DNA of 64,000 nucleotides. Origin: UMGS1002 sp964570825. GTDB taxonomy: Bacteria; Bacillota; Clostridia; Oscillospirales; CAG-272. The stretch is taken from NCBI GenBank assembly GCA_964570825.1, contig CAZMZJ010000010.1, forward strand, positions 1-64,000, written 5' to 3'. Below the pieces are notes generated by a model. That model did no database searches, had not been told where the DNA came from, and saw only the letters and a list, made by a program, of their open reading frames with translations. Both the position numbers and the translations under genes were made by a program. Numbering within the stretch: position 1 is the stretch's first letter; the number at the start of each line of letters is the position of its first letter. Of the stretch, positions 32,031 to 39,701 are shown piece after piece.

Positions 32031-33974
32031 ATGAGTACTGAAAATGAAAAAAAATACGAAAGCAACGCAGAAGCTGAAACGGCGTGTGATAACACGGTCA
32101 AAAAAGGCGGAATCTCGGTGGAAACCGAGCATATTTTCCCAATTATTAAAAAATGGCTTTACTCCGAAAAGGACATTTTTTTGCGCGAGATTGTTTCAAA
32201 CTCCACCGACGCCATAACAAAAATGAAGCGTCTCTGCTCGCTCGGCGAGACCGAGTGCAGCGACGAGTATAAAATATTCGTCCGCGTTGATAAAAACGCC
32301 AAAACATTGACAGTTGAAGATAACGGCATAGGCATGACCGAAGACGAGCTTGAGCGCTATATCTGCCAGATAGCTCTCTCAGGTGCGCTTGAATTTATTG
32401 AAAAATACGAGGGAAAGGCCGCCAACGAGGCTGCTTCAAGCGGAATAATAGGCCACTTCGGACTTGGTTTTTATTCATCCTTCATGGTTTCCGATAAGGT
32501 GGAAATCATAACAAAATCATACACCAGCGCGCCGGCTGTTCACTGGACATGCACAGACGACGGAAATTATGAGATCGAAGGCTCCGACCGCAATGAGCGC
32601 GGCACAACCGTGATCATGCACATAACCGACGACGAGTCGGAATACCTTGAATCGTATAAAATTCGCTCGATACTCGAAAAGTATTGTGCCTTCATGCCGT
32701 ACAATATATACCTTGACGAGGGTATTGACAGCGGTAAGGACGACGACAAGCTCGAACCGGTGAACACCACCTCTCCGCTATGGCAGAAAAAACCGTCTGA
32801 CTGCAAGGATGAAGAGTATAAAGAGTTTTACCATAAGGTGTTCGGCGACTTTAACGACCCTCTTTTCAGCGTTCACATAAACGCCGACTACCCGCTCAAC
32901 TTCAGAGGCATAATATATTTTCCGAAGCTGCGGTCTGAATATGAGAATATCGAAGGACAGGTTAAGCTGTATTACAATCAGGTCTTCGTCGCTGACAATG
33001 TGAAAGAAGTGATGCCTGATTATCTATTCATGCTCAAGGGTGTTATAGACTGTCCCGAGCTGCCTCTCAACGTTTCGCGCAGTTATCTTCAGAATAATAC
33101 TTATGTTTCAAAGGTATCGGCTCACATTGTCAAGAAGATCTGTGATAAAATCACAAGTCTGTGTGCAAACAACCGTGAGGAATTCGAAAAAATCTGGGGC
33201 GATATCCGCGTTTTCATCGAGTATGCGTCGGTTCGCGACCGCAAATTTTTCGACAAGGTAAAAGACTCAATTCTTCTCAGGCTCACCGATAAAACCTGCA
33301 TGACCGTTGCGGAATACAAAGAAGCCGCTAAAAAGGTTAAGGATGACGGCAAGGACAAAGAAACAGTAACTGTCTACTATACGTCCGACGAAGCTCAGCA
33401 GTCGCAGTATATATCTCTTTACAACGCAAACGGAATCAAGGTCGCGGTGCTTGACCATCTGATCGACACACAGTTCATCTCCACAGCTGAGAATGTATAT
33501 GAAAAGCTGAAATTTGTACGCGTTGACGCCGACGTTTCTGCGTTTACAGAGGGAGCCGGCAAAGATAAAAATAAAGATAACAAAAATGAAAATGAAGAAA
33601 TTACAAAGCTTTTCCGCAAGGTCACTGGCAATGAGAAGCTCGAGGTAAAATTTGAAAGCTTCAAGGATTCAAAAGCTCCGGCTCTTCTCAATGTTTCCGA
33701 GGACAAGCGCCGTATGGATGACTTCATGAAAACCTATTCCTTCATTACAAGATCGGAAGCCGGCCCGGCGCTTGCCGAGCAGACGCTGATCCTCAATACA
33801 TCTTCGCCGGTTTATATGCGTCTTGAGGATCTTGTCGCAAAAAATGACAGCGCGAAAGCCGAATTCATCGCGGGATATGTTTATAAGCTGTCGATTATGG
33901 CGCATCGCAGATTCAGCGCTGATGAGCTGAATTCATTCCTGTCCGACAGCTATGACATACTCGGCAACTATTGA
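32031..33974 (+). CDS. htpG: Chaperone HtpG (bacterial Hsp90)
   Basis: ATP-dependent chaperone dimer. The GHKL ATPase domain shows LREIVSNSTDAITK, VEDNGIGMT and GHFGLGFYSSFMV, with the middle domain NFRGIIYFPK and LPLNVSRSYLQ and a C-terminal dimer domain. A 28-residue charged extension precedes the domain, and a KDKNKDNKNENEE linker lies between middle and C-terminal parts. AAGGAGG lies ten bases before the ATG. It follows the exporter gene by 48 bp and overlaps or touches the next gene, so all are likely cotranscribed. Confidence 0.96.
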   Translation: MSTENEKKYESNAEAETACDNTVKKGGISVETEHIFPIIKKWLYSEKDIFLREIVSNSTDAITKMKRLCSLGETECSDEYKIFVRVDKNAKTLTVEDNGIGMTEDELERYICQIALSGALEFIEKYEGKAANEAASSGIIGHFGLGFYSSFMVSDKVEIITKSYTSAPAVHWTCTDDGNYEIEGSDRNERGTTVIMHITDDESEYLESYKIRSILEKYCAFMPYNIYLDEGIDSGKDDDKLEPVNTTSPLWQKKPSDCKDEEYKEFYHKVFGDFNDPLFSVHINADYPLNFRGIIYFPKLRSEYENIEGQVKLYYNQVFVADNVKEVMPDYLFMLKGVIDCPELPLNVSRSYLQNNTYVSKVSAHIVKKICDKITSLCANNREEFEKIWGDIRVFIEYASVRDRKFFDKVKDSILLRLTDKTCMTVAEYKEAAKKVKDDGKDKETVTVYYTSDEAQQSQYISLYNANGIKVAVLDHLIDTQFISTAENVYEKLKFVRVDADVSAFTEGAGKDKNKDNKNENEEITKLFRKVTGNEKLEVKFESFKDSKAPALLNVSEDKRRMDDFMKTYSFITRSEAGPALAEQTLILNTSSPVYMRLEDLVAKNDSAKAEFIAGYVYKLSIMAHRRFSADELNSFLSDSYDILGNY

Positions 33975-33982
33975 CGGCAGAT

Positions 33983-34891
33983 ATGAATTTTATTGAATAT
34001 ACCAGTTCCAATGAGATAATATCGGATAATCTTTCGGAAATAGCCGAACATCAGAATAAGCTCAACAGACTTAGAATTTTGCAAGCATACGAGATTCTTG
34101 ACAGTATAAAGCCCCTGCTTGAAAAGTCAGTCGGCGTTTCCGACGCAGTCAATGCCGCATCGCATTATTTCAAGGAATCGGGCTGGCTTGGCAGGTTCAG
34201 CACAAATGACAAAGTGCTCGCCTGCCGTCGGCTGCGTGACATTATGCGTGAATTCGGCTACGATCCGGGTGAACTGCTGTTCCCTTCCGCACTTACCTTA
34301 AGCGGCAAGACAGCTTTTGCTTATGTTGACAATCCGTACTCCGCCGCGGCATACGACATCTTCTCGTTTCACGGTTCTGAGGCCGACCCACGTTTATACC
34401 ATTCGTTCACCGAGATGTGCGACGACACCGCGGCAGGACTTATCGACGCCTGCATTGTCCCGATTGAAAACACGTCTGACGGCAAGCTGTTAAGCTTTTA
34501 TTCGATTATCGATCATGCGGATCTGAAAATTACGGCAATCTGCGATGTTTACAGCGACGACGAGTCGGGAAGAACGCGCTACGCCTTATTGCGCCGGAAT
34601 ATGCTGCGTCCTGAAAGCAAAGGAGCGGATGTGTATTTTGAATTCAGCTTCTGCCAGACGCCGGGCCTTACCGTCGACGAAATCCTGCACGCAGCGGTTC
34701 TTTCCGAGCTTACGATATTCCGTATTGACTCAATACCCCTATCCTATAATGAATCAAACTTCATATTTCATCCGGTTTTACTCGGAAGAATAGAAAATAT
34801 TCTGGTATATTCAATATATCTCTTTCTCTGCTCCGCTCAGTTCACGCCGGTGGGAGTATTCAGCCTGATAAAACGAGCAGAAGCGAAATAA
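33983..34891 (+). CDS. Prephenate dehydratase-derived protein lacking the central lobe, with ACT-like C-terminus
   Basis: No characterised family recognised. Residues about 110-205 match the first lobe of prephenate dehydratase: AFAYVDNPYSAAAYD for the GPxGTfSxxA start, CIVPIENTSDGKLL for VPIENS (160-164), and GRTRYALL for the catalytic NxTRF strand (198-200). The roughly 85-residue second lobe that normally lies between the last two is missing. Residues 215-300 look ACT-like, with PGLT and IDSIPL in place of ESRP. About 100 helical residues precede. It is therefore more likely a sensor than an enzyme. A TTG at 33971 overlapping the htpG stop is an alternative start; neither has a good ribosome-binding site. 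Confidence 0.7.
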   Translation: MNFIEYTSSNEIISDNLSEIAEHQNKLNRLRILQAYEILDSIKPLLEKSVGVSDAVNAASHYFKESGWLGRFSTNDKVLACRRLRDIMREFGYDPGELLFPSALTLSGKTAFAYVDNPYSAAAYDIFSFHGSEADPRLYHSFTEMCDDTAAGLIDACIVPIENTSDGKLLSFYSIIDHADLKITAICDVYSDDESGRTRYALLRRNMLRPESKGADVYFEFSFCQTPGLTVDEILHAAVLSELTIFRIDSIPLSYNESNFIFHPVLLGRIENILVYSIYLFLCSAQFTPVGVFSLIKRAEAK

Positions 34892-34907
34892 TATTAAAGG
34901 ATACGAT

Positions 34908-35180
34908 ATGGCAGACATAATTCAGTACAAAACCAAAGGCACCTGCTCGCGGCAGATAAATATCACGGTAGACGGAGGAATAGTAACCGATGTTTCATTT
35001 GTCGGCGGCTGTTCTGGCAACACTCAAGGAATCAGCAAGCTGATAAAAGGAATGCCTGTCGATGAGGTAATCAAAAGGCTTGAAGGGATACGCTGCGGCT
35101 TAAAAAGCACCTCGTGTCCGGATCAGCTTGCCGAAGCGTTAAAAAATTATAATATCAACAAAAATTATTCAATTTCATAA
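34908..35180 (+). CDS. TSCPD domain protein (TIGR03905 family)
   Basis: Small protein of a family without established function; the TSCPD domain is otherwise found at the C-terminus of some ribonucleotide reductases. The name-giving motif reads STSCPDQLAEAL, with further conserved cysteines in TKGTCSRQI, VGGCSGNTQGIS and GIRCG, which could bind a metal. The 90-residue length is standard. AAAGGA is six bases before the ATG. It lies 16 bp after the prephenate dehydratase-like gene. Confidence 0.9.
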   Translation: MADIIQYKTKGTCSRQINITVDGGIVTDVSFVGGCSGNTQGISKLIKGMPVDEVIKRLEGIRCGLKSTSCPDQLAEALKNYNINKNYSIS

Positions 35181-35214
35181 TTTTCTCATTCTATGAAAGG
35201 CAGTGGCAACTAAA

Positions 35215-36942
35215 ATGCAGGACAACATAAAAGTTTTTAATTCATGGCTCGCCTCCGGCTCTCTTGACGCAGCCGAAAAAGCCGAACTTGAGGCGATCCG
35301 CGGCAATACCGAAGAGATTATCGGCCGGTTCGGAACAAATCTTGTATTCGGTACCGGCGGGCTTCGCGGCAGGATGATGCTCGGCACTAACGCTATGAAC
35401 GTCTATACGGTGGCGCGCGCAACCGAAGGACTGGCACAATATATAAAGAGTGAAGGAAAGAGCCGCCGCAGCGTAATCGTCGGCTGCGACAGCCGCAACA
35501 ATTCGAAAGTATTCGCCCGTACCGCAGCCTCAGTTCTTGCCGGCAACGGTATTCATACTTATATTTTCGACGATATCCGTCCTACGCCCGAATTATCATT
35601 TGCCCTGAGATACCTTGGCTGCATAGCCGGAATAAATATAACCGCGTCCCATAACCCGAAGGAGTATAATGGTTATAAGGCATATTGGGAGGACGGAGCC
35701 CAGCTTGCGCCCGAACAGGCGGAAAAAATCGCCGAATACATGAACAGCGTCGATATCTGGACAGGCATACACCGCGCCGATTTTGACAAAGCCGTTTCAG
35801 AAGGTCACATTAAAATAATTGGCCCCGAAATAGACGAGGCATATCTTTCCGCCGTGATGTCGCAGGCAATCAATCTCTGCTGCGTCAGGGATGCCGCCGC
35901 ACATCTTAACATTGTTTTCACGCCTTTGAACGGTACGGGTTACAAGCTTATCCCCGAGGTTCTTCGCCGCATAGGCATTACAAATCTTCATATTGTCCCC
36001 GAGCAGGCACAACCGGACGGGAACTTCCCGACGACGCCTAAACCCAATCCTGAGTACAGACAGGTGTTTGAGTGCGGCATGCCGCTTGCGGATAAAGTCG
36101 GCAGCGACCTTATCATAGCCACCGATCCTGACGCCGACCGCGTCGGTGTTATGGCGCGCGGAGCTGATGGGAAATTTGTCGGCATCACCGGCAACCAGAT
36201 GGCATCCCTGCTTCTCGATTATATAATTAACGCCTACACGTCAAGCGGGAAAATGCCTCCCGCGCCGTATGCTGTAAAGACGATAGTAACAACCGAGCTT
36301 ATGTCAAAAATTTGCCGCGCTGGAGGCGTTGAGCTTTACAACGTGCTCACCGGTTTCAAATTTATAGGCGAGGTCATCAAGAAAAAAGAAGCAGAGGGCA
36401 GCGGAACCTTCATTTTCGGCGCCGAGGAAAGCTACGGCTACTTAAAAGGGACTCACGCTCGCGATAAGGATTCTGTGGTTTCGACAATGTTAATATGCGA
36501 GATGACCGCTTATTACCGCAACCGCGGGATGACGCTGGTCGATGCCCTGAATAATCTTTATAAACAATACGGTTATTCGCTTGAAAAAACCGACGAGGTA
36601 TTCTTTGACGGCTACGGCGCATCCGAAAAAATGAAAAACTTGATGCATGTCTTGAGAAACAAAACACCGGATGAAATTGCCGGGTTCAGGATCACCTCCA
36701 TCAGCGATTACCTTGACGGCAGCGTCAAAGACCTTACGACCGGAAAAATCAGCGACACCGGACTTCCCCGGTCAGATGTTCTACGCTGGCAGCTTGTAAA
36801 CTCGGATGTAATTATTATCCGTCCGTCCGGAACGGAACCGAAGGTAAAGATCTACTATCTTCTCTCGGATATCGACGAGCCTCACGCCTCCGCAAAACTT
36901 GAAAAATACAAAGCTCGTATCGCCGGGCTTATTAAAGCCTGA
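35215..36942 (+). CDS. pgcA: Phosphosugar mutase (alpha-phosphoglucomutase type)
   Basis: Interconverts glucose 1- and 6-phosphate (possibly also other hexose or pentose phosphates). Blocks in order: FGTGGLRGRM at the N-terminus, the phosphoserine loop TASHNPKEYNGYKAYW, the metal loop DPDADRVGV, the sugar loop GAEESYGYL and the phosphate loop PSGTEPKVKIYY. This is the PgcA-type long subgroup. The ATG at 35215 is used; an in-frame GTG at 35203 is nearer an AAAGG site but only two bases from it. It ends the plus-strand unit at a strong terminator. Confidence 0.94.
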   Translation: MQDNIKVFNSWLASGSLDAAEKAELEAIRGNTEEIIGRFGTNLVFGTGGLRGRMMLGTNAMNVYTVARATEGLAQYIKSEGKSRRSVIVGCDSRNNSKVFARTAASVLAGNGIHTYIFDDIRPTPELSFALRYLGCIAGINITASHNPKEYNGYKAYWEDGAQLAPEQAEKIAEYMNSVDIWTGIHRADFDKAVSEGHIKIIGPEIDEAYLSAVMSQAINLCCVRDAAAHLNIVFTPLNGTGYKLIPEVLRRIGITNLHIVPEQAQPDGNFPTTPKPNPEYRQVFECGMPLADKVGSDLIIATDPDADRVGVMARGADGKFVGITGNQMASLLLDYIINAYTSSGKMPPAPYAVKTIVTTELMSKICRAGGVELYNVLTGFKFIGEVIKKKEAEGSGTFIFGAEESYGYLKGTHARDKDSVVSTMLICEMTAYYRNRGMTLVDALNNLYKQYGYSLEKTDEVFFDGYGASEKMKNLMHVLRNKTPDEIAGFRITSISDYLDGSVKDLTTGKISDTGLPRSDVLRWQLVNSDVIIIRPSGTEPKVKIYYLLSDIDEPHASAKLEKYKARIAGLIKA

Positions 36943-36960
36943 ACAGACAAAAAAAGAATA

Positions 36961-36987
36961 AAAAACGCCTGTTTTTCAGGCGTTTTT
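36961..36987. terminator. Bidirectional terminator between pgcA and divIC
   Basis: AAAAACGCCTG and CAGGCGTTTTT form an 11-bp stem with a T5 loop, with poly-A on the left and poly-T on the right, so it works in both directions. Confidence 0.92.
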
Positions 36988-37298
36988 TATTGATTATCAT
37001 TATACACAATTATCTCGTCGGGATTAATGAGATTCAGCTTGCTTTTTGCAACGCTTTCGATATATTTGTCATCCATCGGCGCGTCATATTCATACTCAAG
37101 CGCTCCGATGTCCTCCTTGCAGCTCTCAATGCTGCTTTTGACGACTGCTTTTTCTTTTTTTATCTCATTATATTCCATTATTTTATTTATAAAAATACCG
37201 AGAGAAAGCGCCATCACCGCCGAAAGGACAACTGTTATCAGTAAATTAGGCTTAAATCTTGCGGTTTTTCCTTTACCGTTATTTTTCAACTTCCTCAC
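36987..37298 (-). CDS. divIC: Septum formation initiator, DivIC/FtsB-like
   Basis: Small bitopic divisome protein that pairs with FtsL and FtsQ/DivIB. A basic N-terminus leads to one membrane helix (about 18-40), a coiled coil (about 42-65) and the conserved YIESVAKSKLNLINPDEIIV block. It lies at the end of the yab cluster, as divIC does in Bacillus. The start is uncertain: GTG at 37298 is almost on top of AAAGGA, so a TTG at 37289, ten bases from it, is at least as likely. Confidence 0.88.
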   Translation of the reverse strand: MRKLKNNGKGKTARFKPNLLITVVLSAVMALSLGIFINKIMEYNEIKKEKAVVKSSIESCKEDIGALEYEYDAPMDDKYIESVAKSKLNLINPDEIIVYNDNQ

Positions 37299-37316
37299 GT
37301 CCTTTAATTTTCATTA

Positions 37317-37838
37317 TTACTTTGGATATCCCTGTACTTCAATAATGTCAAGTTCTTTTATTTTTCTGATTGTATAACGTTTCATCCTGCGGCGCCTCTC
37401 ATGCTGCGCAGCTTTATTTAACAGCAAAGAGGCAAAATAAAATACTTTTCTTACCGGATATATAAGGATGCCAAGAAAAGCAAAAATCAGTTTTACCAGC
37501 TGCTCGTTCAATCTGCGCAACAGCCTTCCCAGCGTTCTGCGGCAGCATAAAAAGCCTGTAAATAGTCCGGCAAGTGCCAGAAAGCGGAACTGTCCGTCGT
37601 TAGTCCAATATACAAAAACCGCTACTATGGCGCCCGCAACGGTAAAAAATAAAATATCTTTAATAAATATCAGCACAAGCCCTACCGGATTGTCTTTAGC
37701 CGGACCGTCGCTACCTTTTTTGCGGTATTTTACAACGCACCCGATAAATCCGAAACATTCCCATAACAGCTCAAGCGCGGCACCGCAGACAAGCGACAAA
37801 AGAAACATCCGTGCAAGAGAAATCGGATCTATTGTCAT
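37317..37838 (-). CDS. yabQ: Spore cortex biosynthesis protein YabQ
   Basis: Integral membrane protein required for spore cortex formation in Bacillus, made in the mother cell. The 173-residue product has about four membrane helices in the first 125 residues and a basic C-terminus (ERRRRMKRY). Its start overlaps the yabP stop by one base (TGATG), so the pair is translationally coupled. The family is divergent; the call uses topology, text such as ALELLWECFGF, and the yabP-yabQ-divIC order. Confidence 0.86.
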   Translation of the reverse strand: MTIDPISLARMFLLSLVCGAALELLWECFGFIGCVVKYRKKGSDGPAKDNPVGLVLIFIKDILFFTVAGAIVAVFVYWTNDGQFRFLALAGLFTGFLCCRRTLGRLLRRLNEQLVKLIFAFLGILIYPVRKVFYFASLLLNKAAQHERRRRMKRYTIRKIKELDIIEVQGYPK

Positions 37839-38128
37839 CAGTCCTTATCCCTTGAAAAAAGGCCCTTGCGGCTTTTTCTGACGCTTTCGGAGTAATAAAC
37901 AGCACTTATAATTCCGTCAACCGAAATTATGCCTTTATCAGTATCAAGAACTCCTACCCGCAGGCCTTCGCCTTCAAGCGTCATATCTCCGCAATCTGTC
38001 ACCAGCATAACCGCTCCGTCGTCAAAGCTTGTGACTTCCTTGACGCCAGTGATATCTATATGCTTTCTGCACTTAATAATGCACTCATGCGTTTTCTGTG
38101 CTTCCGGCTTTTGTCTGTCGATGTTCAT
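37838..38128 (-). CDS. yabP: Sporulation protein YabP
   Basis: Small protein needed for spore cortex assembly. The YabP pattern (ITGVKEVTSFDDGAVML, then GEGLRV and VDGIISAVYYSE) is clear. The ATG at 38128 has GGAGG six bases upstream, better than the in-frame codon at 38143. It lies 55 bp after rqcP and overlaps yabQ. Sigma-E control is expected from the family but no promoter was assigned. Confidence 0.92.
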   Translation of the reverse strand: MNIDRQKPEAQKTHECIIKCRKHIDITGVKEVTSFDDGAVMLVTDCGDMTLEGEGLRVGVLDTDKGIISVDGIISAVYYSESVRKSRKGLFSRDKD

Positions 38129-38182
38129 AACGAACCTCCGCATATGTTTATGACAATAAACTATATGCGGAAGCCCATCTTA

Positions 38183-38425
38183 TTATTCTATAACTTCGTA
38201 AAGCCCGGCCGCGTCTGACTTTGCGGCGTGCTCCTTAACGTCGAGAACCCTGATCTTAAGCGTTCTCTGACCAAATGTAATTTCGATTATGTCGTTTTCT
38301 TTTACATCATACGAAGCCTTGGCGCGCCTTCCGTTGACTGTAACATGTTCAGTGTCGCAGGCGTCGTTTGCCACGGTACGTCTTTTTATTATCCTTGAAA
38401 CTTTTAGAAATTTGTCAAGACGCAT
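38183..38425 (-). CDS. rqcP: S4-domain RNA-binding protein RqcP (YabO)
   Basis: In Bacillus, RqcP binds the 50S subunit and helps RqcH add alanine tails to stalled nascent chains in ribosome quality control. The 80-residue product is a bare S4 domain: MRLDKFLKVSRIIKRRT, VTVNGRRAKASYDVKENDIIEI. Its start codon overlaps the hup stop by one base. HU-rqcP-yabP-yabQ-divIC is the conserved order in spore formers. Confidence 0.93.
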   Translation of the reverse strand: MRLDKFLKVSRIIKRRTVANDACDTEHVTVNGRRAKASYDVKENDIIEITFGQRTLKIRVLDVKEHAAKSDAAGLYEVIE

Positions 38426-38697
38426 TATTTGAATGATTTTTTAAGTGCCTTGCTTGCCGTGAATACCGGATACCTGCTCTCCGGAATCATAACCGTTTCA
38501 CCGGTCTTAGGATTGCGGCCGGTTCTCGCTCCTCTGGTTTTAGTTTCAAATGTACCGAAGCCCGACAGCTGCACTTTTGTGCCTTCCTTGATAGATTTTA
38601 TAATCGAGTTAATTGTTGCATCGACCGCCGCCGCAGCATCCTTCTTTTTAAGTCCGCCCGCCGCAGCCACTTCATTGATGAGTTGAGCCTTGTTCAT
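38425..38697 (-). CDS. hup: HU family nucleoid protein
   Basis: Dimeric DNA-bending protein of the bacterial nucleoid. The sequence is a typical 90-residue HU: MNKAQLINEVA, FGTFETKTRGARTGRNPKTGE with the DNA-binding arm, and a conserved SRYPVFTASKALK end. AAAGAGG lies seven bases before the ATG. It has its own promoter 150 bp upstream and a leader of about 142 nt. Confidence 0.97.
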   Translation of the reverse strand: MNKAQLINEVAAAGGLKKKDAAAAVDATINSIIKSIKEGTKVQLSGFGTFETKTRGARTGRNPKTGETVMIPESRYPVFTASKALKKSFK

Positions 38698-38845
38698 TTT
38701 TCTACCTCTTTCGTTTTTATTTTATTAAATAGGTATAAAACCGGGAACAAGAAACCGTTTCGACAGCAACTGCCGATCCGTTTTCCGTCGTAAAAAGCCG
38801 GATCTCCGGAGTATCGGTGCATCTATTACAGATTATACCGAGTTA

Positions 38846-38874
38846 ATTATATCATTATTATTCCGTAGATTCAA
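38846..38874 (-). promoter_or_regulatory. Sigma-A promoter of hup
   Basis: TTGAAT (38869-38874) and TATAAT (38846-38851), 17 bp apart on the minus strand. About 25 nt downstream of the expected start is a CCGG/CCGG hairpin followed by CTTTTT (38791-38810), which could be a weak attenuator. Confidence 0.72.
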
Positions 38875-38900
38875 TAGTTTTTTTACATTTTTGATAAATA

Positions 38901-39701
38901 TTATTTTATTTTATTCCAAATTTTATCGAGATCGGCGACAGAGATATCCTTGATATTTTTTCCTTGCCGAATTGTCTCATTTTCCACCTTTTCGAATCGA
39001 TTTATGAATTTGTTTGTCGCCCTGTTTAATGCAGCTTCAGGATCCACTCCGACCTTGCGCGCAAGGCTAGTGACTGTCAGCAACAAATCGCCTATCTCCT
39101 CGTCTATTTTTTGATTATCGCCGGCATCAATTGCCTCCCTGACCTCATCCGCCTCTTCATACAGCTTTTCGGTAACAGATTTTACATCCGGAAAGTCAAA
39201 ACAGGAAGCTCTTTTCCCGACCTTAACCGCCCGCATCAGAGCCGGAAGCATCGGAGGCACGGCACGCAGCTTTGATGTAACTGTTTCGCGGCTCTTTTCC
39301 GCGCTTTTTATCATATCCCAATTTTTTACCACCTGGTCGGACGAATTCACGTTGATGTTTCCGAAAACATGCGGATGTCGGTGTATCAGCTTTCGGCATA
39401 TTTCATCGGTCACGTCGCGAATCATAAAGCTGCCCTTTTCGGCTTCAATTTGTGTATGAAATACGACCTGAAGCAAAACATCTCCGAGCTCCTCGCGCAA
39501 AAGCTCCGGGTTGTCTGTATCAATTGCCTCAATAACTTCGTATGTTTCTTCAATAAAATCATTGCGTATGCTTTTATGAGTCTGTTCGCGGTCCCACGGG
39601 CATCCGCCTTCGCCGCGCAGCACTTCCATAAGCAAGGCAAGGTCGTCAAATGTGTAATGCTCGGCTCCGAGCAGATATTTTATTTTTTCTTCCCTGTTCA
39701 T
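38901..39701 (-). CDS. mazG: Nucleoside triphosphate pyrophosphohydrolase MazG
   Basis: Hydrolyses (d)NTPs to monophosphates and PPi, cleaning aberrant nucleotides. Two MazG domains are visible, the first with CPWDREQTHKSIRND and EETYEVIEAI then EELGDVLLQ, the second with EEADEVREAID and EEIGDLLLTV. The EExxE and ExxD metal ligands are present in both. The protein is the MazG half only; the SAM-methylase half found in Bacillus YabN is absent. AGGAG is six bases before the ATG, which abuts the spoVB stop. Confidence 0.95.
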   Translation of the reverse strand: MNREEKIKYLLGAEHYTFDDLALLMEVLRGEGGCPWDREQTHKSIRNDFIEETYEVIEAIDTDNPELLREELGDVLLQVVFHTQIEAEKGSFMIRDVTDEICRKLIHRHPHVFGNINVNSSDQVVKNWDMIKSAEKSRETVTSKLRAVPPMLPALMRAVKVGKRASCFDFPDVKSVTEKLYEEADEVREAIDAGDNQKIDEEIGDLLLTVTSLARKVGVDPEAALNRATNKFINRFEKVENETIRQGKNIKDISVADLDKIWNKIK

